From CAWBVG01 sp963792175 (GTDB taxonomy: Bacteria > Acidobacteriota > Vicinamibacteria > Vicinamibacterales > CAVVIG01), in assembly GCA_963792175.1 (NCBI GenBank), contig CAWBVG010000028.1:1-64000 (forward strand): a stretch of 64,000 nucleotides of DNA. Reading direction: 5' to 3'. The notes beneath the pieces are model-generated. The model saw only the letters and a list, made by a program, of their open reading frames with translations, was not told the origin of the DNA and ran no database searches. The position numbers and the translations under genes were made by a program. The number at the start of each line of letters is the position of its first letter. Within the stretch, counting starts at the first letter, position 1. This document shows positions 42,691 to 52,189 of the stretch, piece after piece.

Positions 42691-44551
42691 ACGGCAGCGC
42701 GAAGGCGACGTACGCGCCCGGAATCGGCGCCGTCGACGCCGGATGTCCGGGAATCGAATGCGTGTGCGTGGTGGCGCGCGCCGCCGCGCAAAAGACGACG
42801 TACTGCTTCCCGTTCACTTCGTAGATTGCGGGAATCCCTTCGAGCGCGGCGTCGACTTCCGCCTTCCACAGCACCTTTCCCGTGTTGACATCGAGCGCCC
42901 GGATCTCGCGATCGCGGCTGCCGGTGAAGATCAATCCTCCCGCCGTCACGACCGGTCCGACTTTCGGGAAGTGTCCACCGGTCTGCGTGAAGCCCTTCGC
43001 GGCGAGCTCCGGAACTTCACCCAGAGGGATCTTCCATGTGATGGTCCCGCTGTTCAGGTCGTAGGCGGTCAGCGTCGTCCAGGGCGGTGCGATCGCCGAC
43101 AGCCCGCTGCTGGTGACCATGAAGCCGAAGCCGTTCATCGAGTAGCGCAGCGATCCCGACACTGTGGACGGCGACAGCTTCAGCAAGCAGGGAAAATCCT
43201 TGGAGACGATGAACATCGTGCCGTGCTCGGGGTCGACGGCGGCGCCGCTCCAGTTCGCTCCGCCGTTGTTGCCCGGCATCTCGATGGTGTTGCGCAGGCC
43301 GGGCGGCGTGAACAGCCCTTCGTTCCGCGCGCCTTTGATGTCGTCGAGAAAACGGGCGCGTTCCTGCGGATCCTCGATGAAGGGGCTCAGATCGTCCGCC
43401 GTGAATGTCTGCCGCGCGAACGGCGGCGGCGCGGTCGGGAACGGCTGCGTCGGCCAGGCTTCTTCGCCGGGCAGGTCGGAACGGGGAACCGGGCGTTCTT
43501 CGATCGGCCACAGCGGTTCGCCGGTCACCCGATCGAAGACATACAGGAAGCCGGTCTTGCCGGCCTGCGCGACGACGTCGACCATCTTGCCGTCGTGCCG
43601 CACGGTGAGCAGCTTCGGCGCGGTGGCGTTGTCGTAGTCCCAGATGTCGTGGTGCACCATCTGGTAGTGCCAGAGGCGCCTGCCGGTCCTCGCGTCCAGC
43701 GCGAGCAGGCAATCGCCGAACAGATTCGCGCCCTTGCGATTTCCGCCGTAGAAGTTGTACTTGGGGCTGCCGGTGGGGATGTAGACGATGCCGCGCTTCT
43801 CGTCGACGGACATCTCGGCCCACGCATTCGCGCCGCCGATCGTCTTCCACGCATCCTTCGGCCACGTGTCGGCGCCGAATTCGCCTTCACGCGGGATGGT
43901 GTGAAACGTCCAGGTCAGCTTTCCCGAACGCACGTCGTAGGCGCGAATGTCACCCGGTGCCGAGTCGTACTCCTGGTTGGTGGCGGAGCCGAGAATGATC
44001 AGGTTCTCGAACACGCGGCCGGGCATGGTGGACTGCACGGCGATCGTCGACGGGTCGCGCTCGAGGCCGGTGCGGAGATCGACGAGGCCGCTCGCGCCGA
44101 ATGACGGGATCAACTGGCCGGTCCGCGCGTCGATGGCTTTCAGCTGCTCGTTGTTGGCGAACAGGAGCCGGCGATCCGAGCGGTCCTTGCTTTCCCAGTA
44201 GTTGATGCCGTGGGTCGTGATCTTGCCGCGCCGGTTCTCGTGCAGCCACAGCTCCTTGCCGGTCGCCGCGTCGAGGGCCACGACCGCGTTGTTCTTGGCC
44301 AGCACGTAGATGACGCCGTCGACGACGACCGGGTTGAAAGAGTAGGCGGCCTGATCGAGCGTCGGATACGTCCAGGCGACCTTCAGCCTCTGGACGTTGG
44401 ACCGATTGATCTGTTTGAGCGCGGAGTACTGCGCGCTGTCCGCGCCGCCCGAGTAGTCGCTCCACGTGGTGCGGGCACTCTGAGCCCGGGCACCCTGCAG
44501 GGACAGCCCAATCGCGAGAACCAGGATCGAGCCACGAAAACACGAAAACAC
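42689..44551 (-). CDS. PQQ-dependent dehydrogenase (no heme insert)
   Basis: About 620 residues from a GTG at 44551, which gives VFSCFRGSILVLAIGLSLQG as signal peptide; an ATG at 44644 in the same frame would add a leader coded by the octamer repeat. Blades match the 33986-36331 protein: NNAVVALDAATGKELWLHEN, GDIRAYDVRSGKLTWTFHTI, RRLWHYQMVHHDIWDYDNAT, VTGEPLWPIEERPVPRSDLP, IEMPGNNGGANW. The cytochrome c insert is missing: SKDFPCLLKLSPSTVSGSLR spans that point. Electrons must go to a separate acceptor. The sugar isomerase-like gene ends at 44652 just upstream. Confidence 0.82.
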   Translation of the reverse strand: MFSCFRGSILVLAIGLSLQGARAQSARTTWSDYSGGADSAQYSALKQINRSNVQRLKVAWTYPTLDQAAYSFNPVVVDGVIYVLAKNNAVVALDAATGKELWLHENRRGKITTHGINYWESKDRSDRRLLFANNEQLKAIDARTGQLIPSFGASGLVDLRTGLERDPSTIAVQSTMPGRVFENLIILGSATNQEYDSAPGDIRAYDVRSGKLTWTFHTIPREGEFGADTWPKDAWKTIGGANAWAEMSVDEKRGIVYIPTGSPKYNFYGGNRKGANLFGDCLLALDARTGRRLWHYQMVHHDIWDYDNATAPKLLTVRHDGKMVDVVAQAGKTGFLYVFDRVTGEPLWPIEERPVPRSDLPGEEAWPTQPFPTAPPPFARQTFTADDLSPFIEDPQERARFLDDIKGARNEGLFTPPGLRNTIEMPGNNGGANWSGAAVDPEHGTMFIVSKDFPCLLKLSPSTVSGSLRYSMNGFGFMVTSSGLSAIAPPWTTLTAYDLNSGTITWKIPLGEVPELAAKGFTQTGGHFPKVGPVVTAGGLIFTGSRDREIRALDVNTGKVLWKAEVDAALEGIPAIYEVNGKQYVVFCAAARATTHTHSIPGHPASTAPIPGAYVAFALP

Positions 44552-44615
44552 GATCTCGTAAGCTCTGAGGCGCTGCCCTGAGCCTGTCGAAGGGTGCTTT
44601 CGTGCTTTCGTGACT
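44531..44615. repeat. Inverted CACGAAAA octamer array with nested CCCTGAGCCTGTCGAAGGG
   Basis: Left arm CCACGAAAA, CACGAAAA, CACGA; right arm GCTTTCGTG, CTTTCGTGA. Between them sits CCCTGAGCCTGTCGAAGGG at about 44577-44595, an imperfect palindrome that I know as a sequence recurring in unrelated bacterial genomes. The array lies across the start region of the PQQ gene and may encode its first residues. Confidence 0.7.
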
Positions 44616-44651
44616 ATCAACAAGCGGTGAAGGCCAAGAATCATGCGGCGG

Positions 44652-45587
44652 TCACATGTTCGGGAGCAGCACGTCATAGATGTTCTGCACCGCCTGATGA
44701 GGATCGGTCCCGGCGCCGCCGCCGGCTTCGATCGAATAGAGACCGGTGTATCCCAGCTGCTTGACGACGGCGAGCGCCGCGGGGAGATCGTACCGCGCCG
44801 GGTTCAGCTTGACGTGGCAGTTGCCGTCGGTCAGCGGAAACATGCCGCGGATGCCGGCGTGCTGCGTTTCCTGATCGGGGAAGTTGCCGAGATCGCAGTT
44901 CGCCCACGTCCCGGAGCCTTTGATGATTTCGACGAGCAGAATCCAGGCGGCGGGGGCAGGAGGGGCAGGAGGGGCTGGAGGGGCGGGGTTGGCATTTGGC
45001 GCCGCGCTCTGCCGTCCGCCGCCGCCCCCGCGGTTCTCCATCGCCACCTTGATGTTCTTACTCTTGCCGTAGTCGCCCATCGCCTTCAGCGCCGCGATGG
45101 CAACCTCCTTGTTCTCCTGCGTCGGCTGACCCTGATTGATCATGACGCGGGGACAGCCGAGCGCCACCGCGTGATCGATCCACTCCTTGGTGCGATCGAC
45201 GGCCTGCTGCCGCAGCGCCGGATCGGCCGCCGAGATGTTTTGCGGTCCGAACTCGAGGTTGATGTTGGTCACCTGCGACTTGGTTTTCGCCAGCCGCTCG
45301 CGAAAATCCTTCAGGTAGGCCGCGTCGGTGGCAGGGAAATGCGCGTGCTGCATCTCCACGTTGTGGACGCCGTAGCGGTCGGCGAGCATCTGCCCGAGGT
45401 CCATCACGTCGAGGGTCCGCGCCGGCGCGTCGGGCTGCGACGGGTTCTTGAGAATGCTGTTGAAGCACAGGCTCATGATCGCGACGCGACGCAGCTTGGC
45501 TTCGTCCCGGGCTTGCGCCCATCCCTTCCGACTGCTGACGAGTCCGGCGGCCGCGGCGGCACCAACGAGAAACTCCCGGCGCTTCAT
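44652..45587 (-). CDS. Exported sugar phosphate isomerase/epimerase-like TIM barrel
   Basis: 311 residues. ATG at 45587 with GGGGAG upstream; leader MKRREFLVGAAAAAGLVSS (Tat-like). The AP-endonuclease-2/xylose-isomerase-like barrel shows VAIMSLCFNSILKN, YGVHNVEMQHAHFPA, QVTNINLEFGPQNIS, RVMINQGQPTQENKEVAI and YTGLYSIEAGGGAGTDPHQA. An Ala/Pro insertion at about residues 200-220 is coded by a 9-bp tandem repeat. Exported members of this family occur in large numbers in Acidobacteriota and Planctomycetota; substrates are mostly unknown. Confidence 0.75.
   Translation of the reverse strand: MKRREFLVGAAAAAGLVSSRKGWAQARDEAKLRRVAIMSLCFNSILKNPSQPDAPARTLDVMDLGQMLADRYGVHNVEMQHAHFPATDAAYLKDFRERLAKTKSQVTNINLEFGPQNISAADPALRQQAVDRTKEWIDHAVALGCPRVMINQGQPTQENKEVAIAALKAMGDYGKSKNIKVAMENRGGGGGRQSAAPNANPAPPAPPAPPAPAAWILLVEIIKGSGTWANCDLGNFPDQETQHAGIRGMFPLTDGNCHVKLNPARYDLPAALAVVKQLGYTGLYSIEAGGGAGTDPHQAVQNIYDVLLPNM
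44951..44988. repeat. 9-bp tandem repeat inside a TIM-barrel gene
   Basis: About four units of GGGGCAGGA (variants GGGGCTGGA, GGGGCGGGG) coding for an Ala-Pro-Pro run in the isomerase-like protein. It is a likely slippage site, so its length may vary between strains. Confidence 0.7.
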
Positions 45588-45611
45588 GCGCACTCCCCGA
45601 TCCTCCTGGAT

Positions 45612-46660
45612 CTATTTCCCGAGGTGCTTGTCGAAAAAGCGGGCGATCTCCTCGAACGCTTCCCTCGTTTCGGGCGCGGCGCCGTCTCTCAGATAGTGCG
45701 CGTGCGATTGACCTTCGTAGACCTGGAGCTCCGCCACGACACCGGCCTGACGCAACTTGCGGTGCACCCGCACGGTATTGCTGAGGAGCAGGTCGCGCGT
45801 CCCGGTGGTGAGCATCGCGGGCGGAAATCCATGCATGTCGCCATAGACCGGCGAGAGCATCGGATCCTTCAGATCGTGACCGTTCGCGTAGAGCCGGGCC
45901 ATGGCATCGCAGCGGCCGTCGCTCCCGACGAGGACGTTGTCCACCATGAAGTTGGTATGAAAGGAGTCGCCGGTTCCGGTCAAGTCGGACATCGGTGTGC
46001 CCGGCGCGATCGCTCCCGGCAGGGGCAGCCCTTCCTGCTTCGCGCGCAGGATCATGGAAAGCGTGAGCGCGCCGCCGGCTGACGTGCCGAAGATCGCCAT
46101 GTTCTTCGGTGGCGCCATCTTCAACGCGCCCTTCCACACCGCCACGGCATCGTCGAGCGCGGCAGGGTAGGGGAACTCCGGCGGCCGGCGATAGTCGACA
46201 GAGAGCACCTTGAAGTGCCCGAACGCTGCCATGTAGATCGCCTCGCTCGTGGCGGCTTCGCCACCGCCCAGAACATAGCAGCCGCCATGCACGTGCACCA
46301 GAAGCCGGTTGCGGTTCTCTGGCGGGATGACCCGAGGTGTCACCATGTAAGCCTGCACGCCGTTGACCGTGAGCGACTCAGAGGTGACACCGAATCGTTC
46401 GCGGATGCGCCGGAAGACCTCGGCCGGCGGACGGTGCGGACATCGCTTTCCATTCGTCAGCCGATTTCGGCACGACGTTCCAGGTCGGGCTGAGCGGCGC
46501 CGAGATAATCGCCCGCATCTCCGGGCTGACGGTGTCGGGTACGGGTAGCGTGCGAGCGGGCACCTCGAGTGACGCGGCAGGGCGCCGACGCCGGCGTTTG
46601 GGCGATGCCCACCGGCAGTGCGGCGGCAATCAGGAGTGCGCCGAGGGCGAGACCGCGCAC
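45612..46660 (-). CDS. Exported alpha/beta-hydrolase, HSL-type esterase (frameshifted N-terminus)
   Basis: About 350 residues. GTG 46660 begins a signal peptide (RGLALGALLIAAALPVGIAQ); two indels follow before PPAEVFRRIRERFGV. The esterase motifs are LLVHVHGGCYVLGGG (oxyanion HGG), IFGTSAGGALTLSM (nucleophile Ser in GTSAGG), DLLLSNTVRVHRKL (acid) and YEGQSHAHYLRD (His). It should hydrolyse short acyl esters, perhaps acetyl groups on sugars. It starts 7 nt after the preceding gene's stop, in a minus-strand operon of isomerase, esterase, isomerase and PQQ gene. Confidence 0.78.
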
Positions 46661-46666
46661 CAGCGA

Positions 46667-47584
46667 TCAGTGAAGCGCAGACCACCCTTCACGCCGCGCT
46701 CCTTCTAGACCTTTCATGGCCTTCAGTGCGGCGACGCTCGCCTTCGTCAGCTCCATGTTCTGCTCGACGAAGTAATTCTTGACGCCGCCAACTTTCGCGG
46801 CCGCGAACGTCTTGGCCCAGTCGATGCTCCCTTTTCCCACCGGCGCCTGGACACTGCCGCGTCCGCCCGGCGGCGGTGGCGCGTTGAGGTCCACGTCCTG
46901 GACGTGCATCGAGAAGAAGCGGCCAGGATACTTCGTGAAGTAGTCCGCCGCGACGAACCCCTGGCTGATCGTGGACATCTGGAACTGAAACTTGACGAGC
47001 GCCGGGTCGAGCAGCCGCATCAACACATCGTAGGTGCGCTGGCCGTCGACCATCGACACCTCGAAGCCCTCGTTGTGCAGCCCCTGCTGGATGCCGGCTT
47101 TCGCCGCCACCGCCGCGATCGTGTTGTATTCGTCCGCCGCCTTCTTCACGGCATCCATCGTCGGACTGTTGCCCGCGCCGAGGCTGGCCGTGATCATCTG
47201 CGTGATGCCGACGTCCTTCGCCCAGGCGATGCTCTCGGGCTGTTTCTCCCGCAGCTCGCGCATGCTGAAGTGCGAGCTGATGCACGAGAGCCCGTGATCC
47301 GAGAGGATTTTCTTCGTCGTCTTGCCATCGGCCAGCGGGGCGAAGTCGGCATACCCCAGCGGCGAGCAGAGCTCGACGCTCTTGACGCCGATGTCGGCCA
47401 GGATCTTCGCGAGCCCGGCGAAATCGCCGTCCTTGATCATCTGGCGGTGGGGATAGGTCTGGCTGCCAATCGGCAGTCCCAGCGGGTTGGCGCGAAGCTG
47501 AGCCTCGCGGGCGGCGAGCACGCTGGTGACGAGGGCGCTGGTGGCAGTTGTCCGAAGGAACTCGCGTCGCGAAAGATCGGCCAT
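46667..47584 (-). CDS. Tat-exported sugar phosphate isomerase/epimerase-like TIM barrel
   Basis: 305 residues, intact. Leader MADLSRREFLRTTATSALVT is a textbook Tat signal. The barrel has IGVKSVELCSPLGYADF, SCISSHFSMRELREKQPESI, IQQGLHNEGFEVSMVDGQRT, VKFQFQMSTISQG, RFFSMHVQDVDLN and VKNYFVEQNMELTKASVAAL; the Glu/His/Asp pattern fits a metal-binding isomerase. It is divergent from the DUF1080 gene with a 54-bp gap, and heads the operon that continues with the esterase. Confidence 0.8.
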   Translation of the reverse strand: MADLSRREFLRTTATSALVTSVLAAREAQLRANPLGLPIGSQTYPHRQMIKDGDFAGLAKILADIGVKSVELCSPLGYADFAPLADGKTTKKILSDHGLSCISSHFSMRELREKQPESIAWAKDVGITQMITASLGAGNSPTMDAVKKAADEYNTIAAVAAKAGIQQGLHNEGFEVSMVDGQRTYDVLMRLLDPALVKFQFQMSTISQGFVAADYFTKYPGRFFSMHVQDVDLNAPPPPGGRGSVQAPVGKGSIDWAKTFAAAKVGGVKNYFVEQNMELTKASVAALKAMKGLEGARREGWSALH

Positions 47585-47638
47585 GCCTTCTCCTCGTTGG
47601 TGCGGTATCGTCTCACAACTCGGAATAGAATGCGCCCC

Positions 47639-48313
47639 ATGAAATCTCTCGTGCTTGCGGGCTTGTCGCTGGCGCTGTCGGCGCAATCGCCGATGGCCTG
47701 GCGGCCACTCTTCAACGGCAAGGATCTGACCGGCTGGACGCAGACCGGCGCCGCCCCATGGAAGGTGGAAGACGGTGCGATCGTCGGTGGACAAGCCGAG
47801 CCCGGCAAACGGGGAAGCAGTCTGGTGTCGACGGAGCTGTTCAAGGATTTCGAGCTCGAGCTCGAATTCATGCTCGCCGAGCAGCCGGACGCCGCCGACG
47901 GCACCTGCGCGACCTGCACCTACAACAGCGGCGTCTACATGCGCACCGGCTATCAGGTCAACTTCGGGCGTCGCGAGGCGGGCGAATTCATCGGGGTCGT
48001 CGTCCATCGCGTGCATCCGAAAGCCATCAGAGGCAACGTCCTGTGGCTCGACACCGGCGACGAAAAGTTTCCGGGCCTTCGCAAGAAGCAGGGCTGGAAT
48101 CGCGTGCACATCTCGTTCAGTGGACCTCGACTGCAGGTGACGCTGAACGGCACGAAGATCTGCGACGTCACGGACGATCCCACCGATCCGGCTGAAGCGA
48201 AGTGGAAGGACGCGGGACCGATCACCTTTCAGTGGCCGCCGGCGGGCGAAGCCGGAGGCTTTGCCGGCTTCGTGAAGTATCGAAATATCCGGATTCGCGA
48301 GGTCCACCCATGA
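47639..48313 (+). CDS. Exported DUF1080 (3-keto-disaccharide hydrolase-type) protein
   Basis: 224 residues. Signal peptide MKSLVLAGLSLALSAQSPMA, then WRPLFNGKDLTGWTQTGAAP, DGAIVGGQAEPGKRGSSLVS, YNSGVYMRTGYQVNFGRREA and GFAGFVKYRNIRIREV, the concanavalin-like DUF1080 fold. Some relatives cleave 3-keto-glucosides after oxidation by GMC-type dehydrogenases. Its stop overlaps the PIG-L start (ATGA). Confidence 0.85.
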   Translation: MKSLVLAGLSLALSAQSPMAWRPLFNGKDLTGWTQTGAAPWKVEDGAIVGGQAEPGKRGSSLVSTELFKDFELELEFMLAEQPDAADGTCATCTYNSGVYMRTGYQVNFGRREAGEFIGVVVHRVHPKAIRGNVLWLDTGDEKFPGLRKKQGWNRVHISFSGPRLQVTLNGTKICDVTDDPTDPAEAKWKDAGPITFQWPPAGEAGGFAGFVKYRNIRIREVHP

Positions 48314-49176
48314 TCCGCCTGATCGCTGCGACGCTCACCCTGTTCATGCTGCAGCCGGCGACCCCTCGGCCGCTGCGGATCATCGCCTTTGGCGCCCACC
48401 CGGACGATGCGGAGCTGAAAGCGTCGGGCGTGGCCGCGCTGTGGGCCGCGCGCGGTCACAAAGTGAAGTTCGTCGCGATGACCAACGGCGACGTCGGACA
48501 CTTCGAGATGGCCGGCGGTCCGCTCGCCAAGCGCCGCAAGGCGGAGGTCGCCGACTGCGCGCGCATCCTCGGCATCGAGAACGAAGTGCTCGACATCCAC
48601 GACGGCGAGCTGACGCCCTCGCTCGAGAATCGCAAGACCGTCGCGCGTCTGATCCGCGACTGGCAGGCCGACATCGTGCTGAGCCATCGGCCGTACGACT
48701 ATCACCCGGACCATCGCTATACAGGCGTGCTCGCCGACGATTCGGCGGTGCTGGTGGTGGCGCCGTTCTTTACGCCCGACACCAAAGCGACGACACGCAA
48801 TCCGGTGTATCTGCATTACTCCGACGCGTTCCAGCGTCCCTATCCGTTCAAGCCGGACATGGTCGTGGCGATCGATGAAGCGGCGGAGAAGAAATGGACC
48901 TGCGTGGCGGCGATGCCGTCCCAGTTCGGCGACAAGGACTCGTGGCAGGGCCGCACGCGGCCCGATGTCCCGCCCGGTGATCGCGAGCGCCCCGCGTATC
49001 TGCTCGACCTGGTGAAACGACAGAACGTCGCGATCGCCGATCAGTATCGCGAACGCCTGGTGGCGCTCTACGGCGCGGATCGCGGGAAAGCCGTCAAGTA
49101 CGCCGAAGCGTTCGAGCTGTGCGAATACGGCCGCCAGGCGCCGGCAGACGAACTCAAGAAGATGTTCGTTCCTTAA
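48310..49176 (+). CDS. Exported PIG-L family deacetylase
   Basis: 288 residues, intact. A short signal (MIRLIAATLTLFMLQPATP) precedes IIAFGAHPDDAELKASGVAA, carrying the AHPDD zinc motif. KFVAMTNGDVGHF and RPYDYHPDHRYTG (HPDH, third ligand) complete the site. PIG-L enzymes de-N-acetylate sugars. With DUF1080 upstream and co-translated, it probably removes acetyl groups from an amino sugar in the periplasm (inference). Confidence 0.85.
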   Translation: MIRLIAATLTLFMLQPATPRPLRIIAFGAHPDDAELKASGVAALWAARGHKVKFVAMTNGDVGHFEMAGGPLAKRRKAEVADCARILGIENEVLDIHDGELTPSLENRKTVARLIRDWQADIVLSHRPYDYHPDHRYTGVLADDSAVLVVAPFFTPDTKATTRNPVYLHYSDAFQRPYPFKPDMVVAIDEAAEKKWTCVAAMPSQFGDKDSWQGRTRPDVPPGDRERPAYLLDLVKRQNVAIADQYRERLVALYGADRGKAVKYAEAFELCEYGRQAPADELKKMFVP

Positions 49177-49184
49177 GCAGGAGT

Positions 49185-49202
49185 GTCCGGCTTCAGCCGG
49201 AC
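49185..49202 (+). terminator. Hairpin after the PIG-L gene
   Basis: GTCCGGC-TTCA-GCCGGAC, a perfect 7-bp stem with a 4-base loop, 9 nt after the stop. There is no T-run, so it may be only a processing hairpin. Confidence 0.5.
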
Positions 49203-49283
49203 CGCGTCCGCGTGCTTCTGAAGGGCACTCGAGTTGCCGCTCGGCGACGCCCGTTTGCCCTAGGGCCGCGCACGCAACACCGG

Positions 49284-49289
49284 TACAAT
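49284..49289 (+). promoter_or_regulatory. Candidate -10 box (TACAAT) for the TPR kinase gene
   Basis: TACAAT in GGTACAATTCG, 27 bp before the ATG at 49316; it matches the hexamer before the 36678 kinase. No good -35 element at the proper distance. Confidence 0.3.
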
Positions 49290-49315
49290 TCGCGCGGTCA
49301 CCGCACAGTTACTGA

Positions 49316-52174
49316 ATGGCTCTCTCCGCCGGCACGCGCCTCGGCCCCTACGAGATCCTCGCGCCGCTCGGCGCGGGCGGGATGGGCGAAGTCTACACGG
49401 CCCGCGACACGCGGCTCGATCGCACGGTTGCCGTCAAAGTGCTGCCGCCCGACGTGGCGGCCGATCCGGAGCGGCGCGCGCGGTTCGAGCGCGAGGCCCG
49501 CGCGGTTGCCACGCTCCAGCATCCGAACATCTGCACGATCCACGACGTCGGCGCGGCCACCGAGAGCGTGTCGTTCCTGGTGATGGAACTGCTGCACGGC
49601 GAAACGCTGCAGCGGCGGCTGGCGCGCGGACCGCTGGACGACGGCGAATTCGTCGAGATCGCCACCGCGCTGACCGGCGCGCTCGATGCGGCACACACGT
49701 CGGGCATCATCCACCGCGATATCAAGCCGGCCAACATCTTTCTCACCGGCCACGGTCCGAAGATCCTCGACTTTGGACTCGCCAAGGCGATGGTCCACCA
49801 GCCTGTGGCGGCCGCGACTGTGCTGCCGACGAAGCTCGCCGATGGCGCACTCACCGAGCACGGCCATACGGTCGGCACGGTCGCCTACATGTCCCCGGAG
49901 CAGCTGCGCGGCGAAGACGTCGACGTCCGCACGGATCTGTTCTCGCTCGGACTTGTGCTGTACGAGATGGCCACCGGTCAGCCGGCTTTTTCCGGCGCAA
50001 CCAGCGCGGTGATTTCCGCCGCGATCCTGCACGAGCAGCCCCGCCGGCCGCAACAGATCCGGCCGGCGCTGTCCGCACGGCTCGAAGAGATCATTCTGAA
50101 AGCGCTCGAGAAGGATCGCCATCTCCGCTATCAGCACGCGTCGGAGATACGCGCCGATCTGCGCCGGGCGAAGCGCGACACCGAGTCGATGCCGATCGCG
50201 CCGGCGACGCGGCCGTCAGCGGCTCGGACGATGCGGCGGGCCTTGTCGCTGGGAGCGGCAGGCGTGGCCCTCGCCGCGTCGGTGATCTGGCGGTTACATG
50301 TACCTGCATCGCCCGCCGAAGCTGACCGACAAGGACACCATCGTCCTCGCCGATTTCGCGAACACGACCGGCGACCCGGTGTTCGACGAAACGTTGCGTC
50401 AGGGGCTCGCGGTGCAGCTCGAGCAGTCGCCGTTTCTGAGCATCGTCCCCGGGGAACGCATCCGCAAGGCGCTCCAGCTGATGGGGCAGCCCTCCAGCGC
50501 GCGACTGACCGACGATATCGCGCGCGACCTCTGCGTCCGTACTGGAAGCACGGCGGTCGTCACGGGATCGATTGCGAGCCTCGGCACCCAGTACGTGCTC
50601 GGTCTCCGCGCCGAGAACTGCGGAACCGGAGATCTCCTCGACCAGGAGCAGCTCCACGGCGGCGCGGAAGGAAGACGTGCTGAACGTCCTCAGCCAGCTC
50701 GCGATGAAATTCAGGACGCGGGTTGGCGAATCGCTGGCGACCGTCCAGAAACACTCGACGCCGCTCGAGGAAGCCACCACGTCATCGCTCGACGCACTGA
50801 AAGCGTACAGCGCTGCGCTGAAATTGACGGTCGACGCACGCACTGTCCCACTCTTCAAACGCGCGCTCGACATCGATCCGAATTTCGCGATTGCGCATGC
50901 GCAGCTTGGCCTGGCGTACAGCGGCCTCGGAGAATCGCTCCTCGGCGAACAGAGCACGAGCAAGGCGTACGAGTTGCGCGATCGTGCCAACGACCGGGAG
51001 CGCTTCTTCATCACGACGATTTACGACCGGCAGGTGACGGGCAATCTCGAAAAGGAAGCCGAGACGTTGCGGCTGTGGGAGCAAACCTATCCGCGCGACC
51101 CGATCGCACCCGGGCTGATGGGTGGCTACGCCGCGGCAGGCACCGGCAAGTACGAGCTCATGATCCAAAAGTCCCGGGACGCCATTGCCATCGACCCCGA
51201 CCTGGTTCCGCCGTACTTCAGTGTGGTCTGGGGTTATGTATGCCTGGGCCGTCTGAACGACGCTGAGAAAGCCCTTCGGCAGGTGACTGGCCGTGCTGCC
51301 GACCTGCCAGAGGTCCTGATCTTCCCCTTTCACATCGCGTTTCTGAAAGGTGACGCAGCCGGAATGGAGCGCGCTGGCGGCGCTGGCCAGAGGCAAACCG
51401 GCCGCGGAAGACTTGATCTCGCACCTCCAGGCGCTGGTTCTCGCTCGCGCGGGCCGCCTCGACGCCGCCAGGGCAGTCGGCGCGCCACGCGATCGAGCTG
51501 GCATCGGCGGCCGGCCAGCGCGAACGCGCCGCCGTGCGGGAAACGGCCGTGGCCGTGTGGGAAGCGTTGTACGGCAATGCCGCCGCCGCGCAAGCGGAAC
51601 GCGATGCACGTCCTCGAGGTCGCGAACGGACGACACGTGACGTTCGCCGCGGCGTTGGCCCTGGCGATCGCCGGCGAGCGTTCGCGAGCGCAGGCGATCG
51701 CCGACGATCTCGACCGCCGATTCCCCGAGGACACATCCGTCCGGTTCAACTACGTGCCGACACTCCGCGCGCTGTCGGCGCTGAGCGCGAACGACCCGTC
51801 GCGAGCCATCGAGCTGCTGCAACCGGCCGCCACATACGAGTTCGCCCAGCCCGGCATCAGCTTCTTCGGTGCCGGCGGCGGTTCCTTCGGCGCGATGTAT
51901 CCCACCTATGTGCGCGGCAAGGCCTATCTCGCACTCCATAAACCAGCCGAAGCGGCCGCGGAATTTCAAAAGATTCTCGATCATCCAGGCGTCGTGCTCG
52001 GGGATCCGATGGGCGCAGTGGCGCGGCTGCAGCTCGGTCGCGCGCTCACCCAGGCGGGGGACATGACGAAGGCCAGAGTGGTGTACGAGGACCTGCTGGC
52101 GCTCTGGAAGGACGCCGATCCCGATCTCCAGCTGCCGAAACAGGCGAGAGGCGGAATTCGCGGCACTCCGATAA
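49316..52174 (+). CDS. Ser/Thr protein kinase with TPR sensor (frameshifted)
   Basis: About 950 residues. MALSAGTRLGPYEILAPLGA, GAGGMGEVY, Lys41, IIHRDIKPANIFL, DFGLAKA and GTVAYMSPEQ define the kinase. A membrane segment at about residue 310 (LSLGAAGVALAASVIW) precedes DTIVLADFANTTGDPVFDET and TPR repeats (FKRALDIDPNFAIAHAQLGL; KAYLALHKPAEAAAEFQKIL). The end QARAEFAALR, stop at 52174, appears after restoring one base near 52150. Breaks also lie near 50340, 50660 and 51370-51600. It converges on the PQQ gene. It is a paralogue of the kinases at 24724 and 36678. Confidence 0.85.
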
Positions 52175-52189
52175 CGCCGTCGGCGGTTT

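Noticed and set aside
49185..49202. Hairpin read as a riboswitch
   Set aside because: It is a single short stem after a stop codon with no conserved aptamer features.
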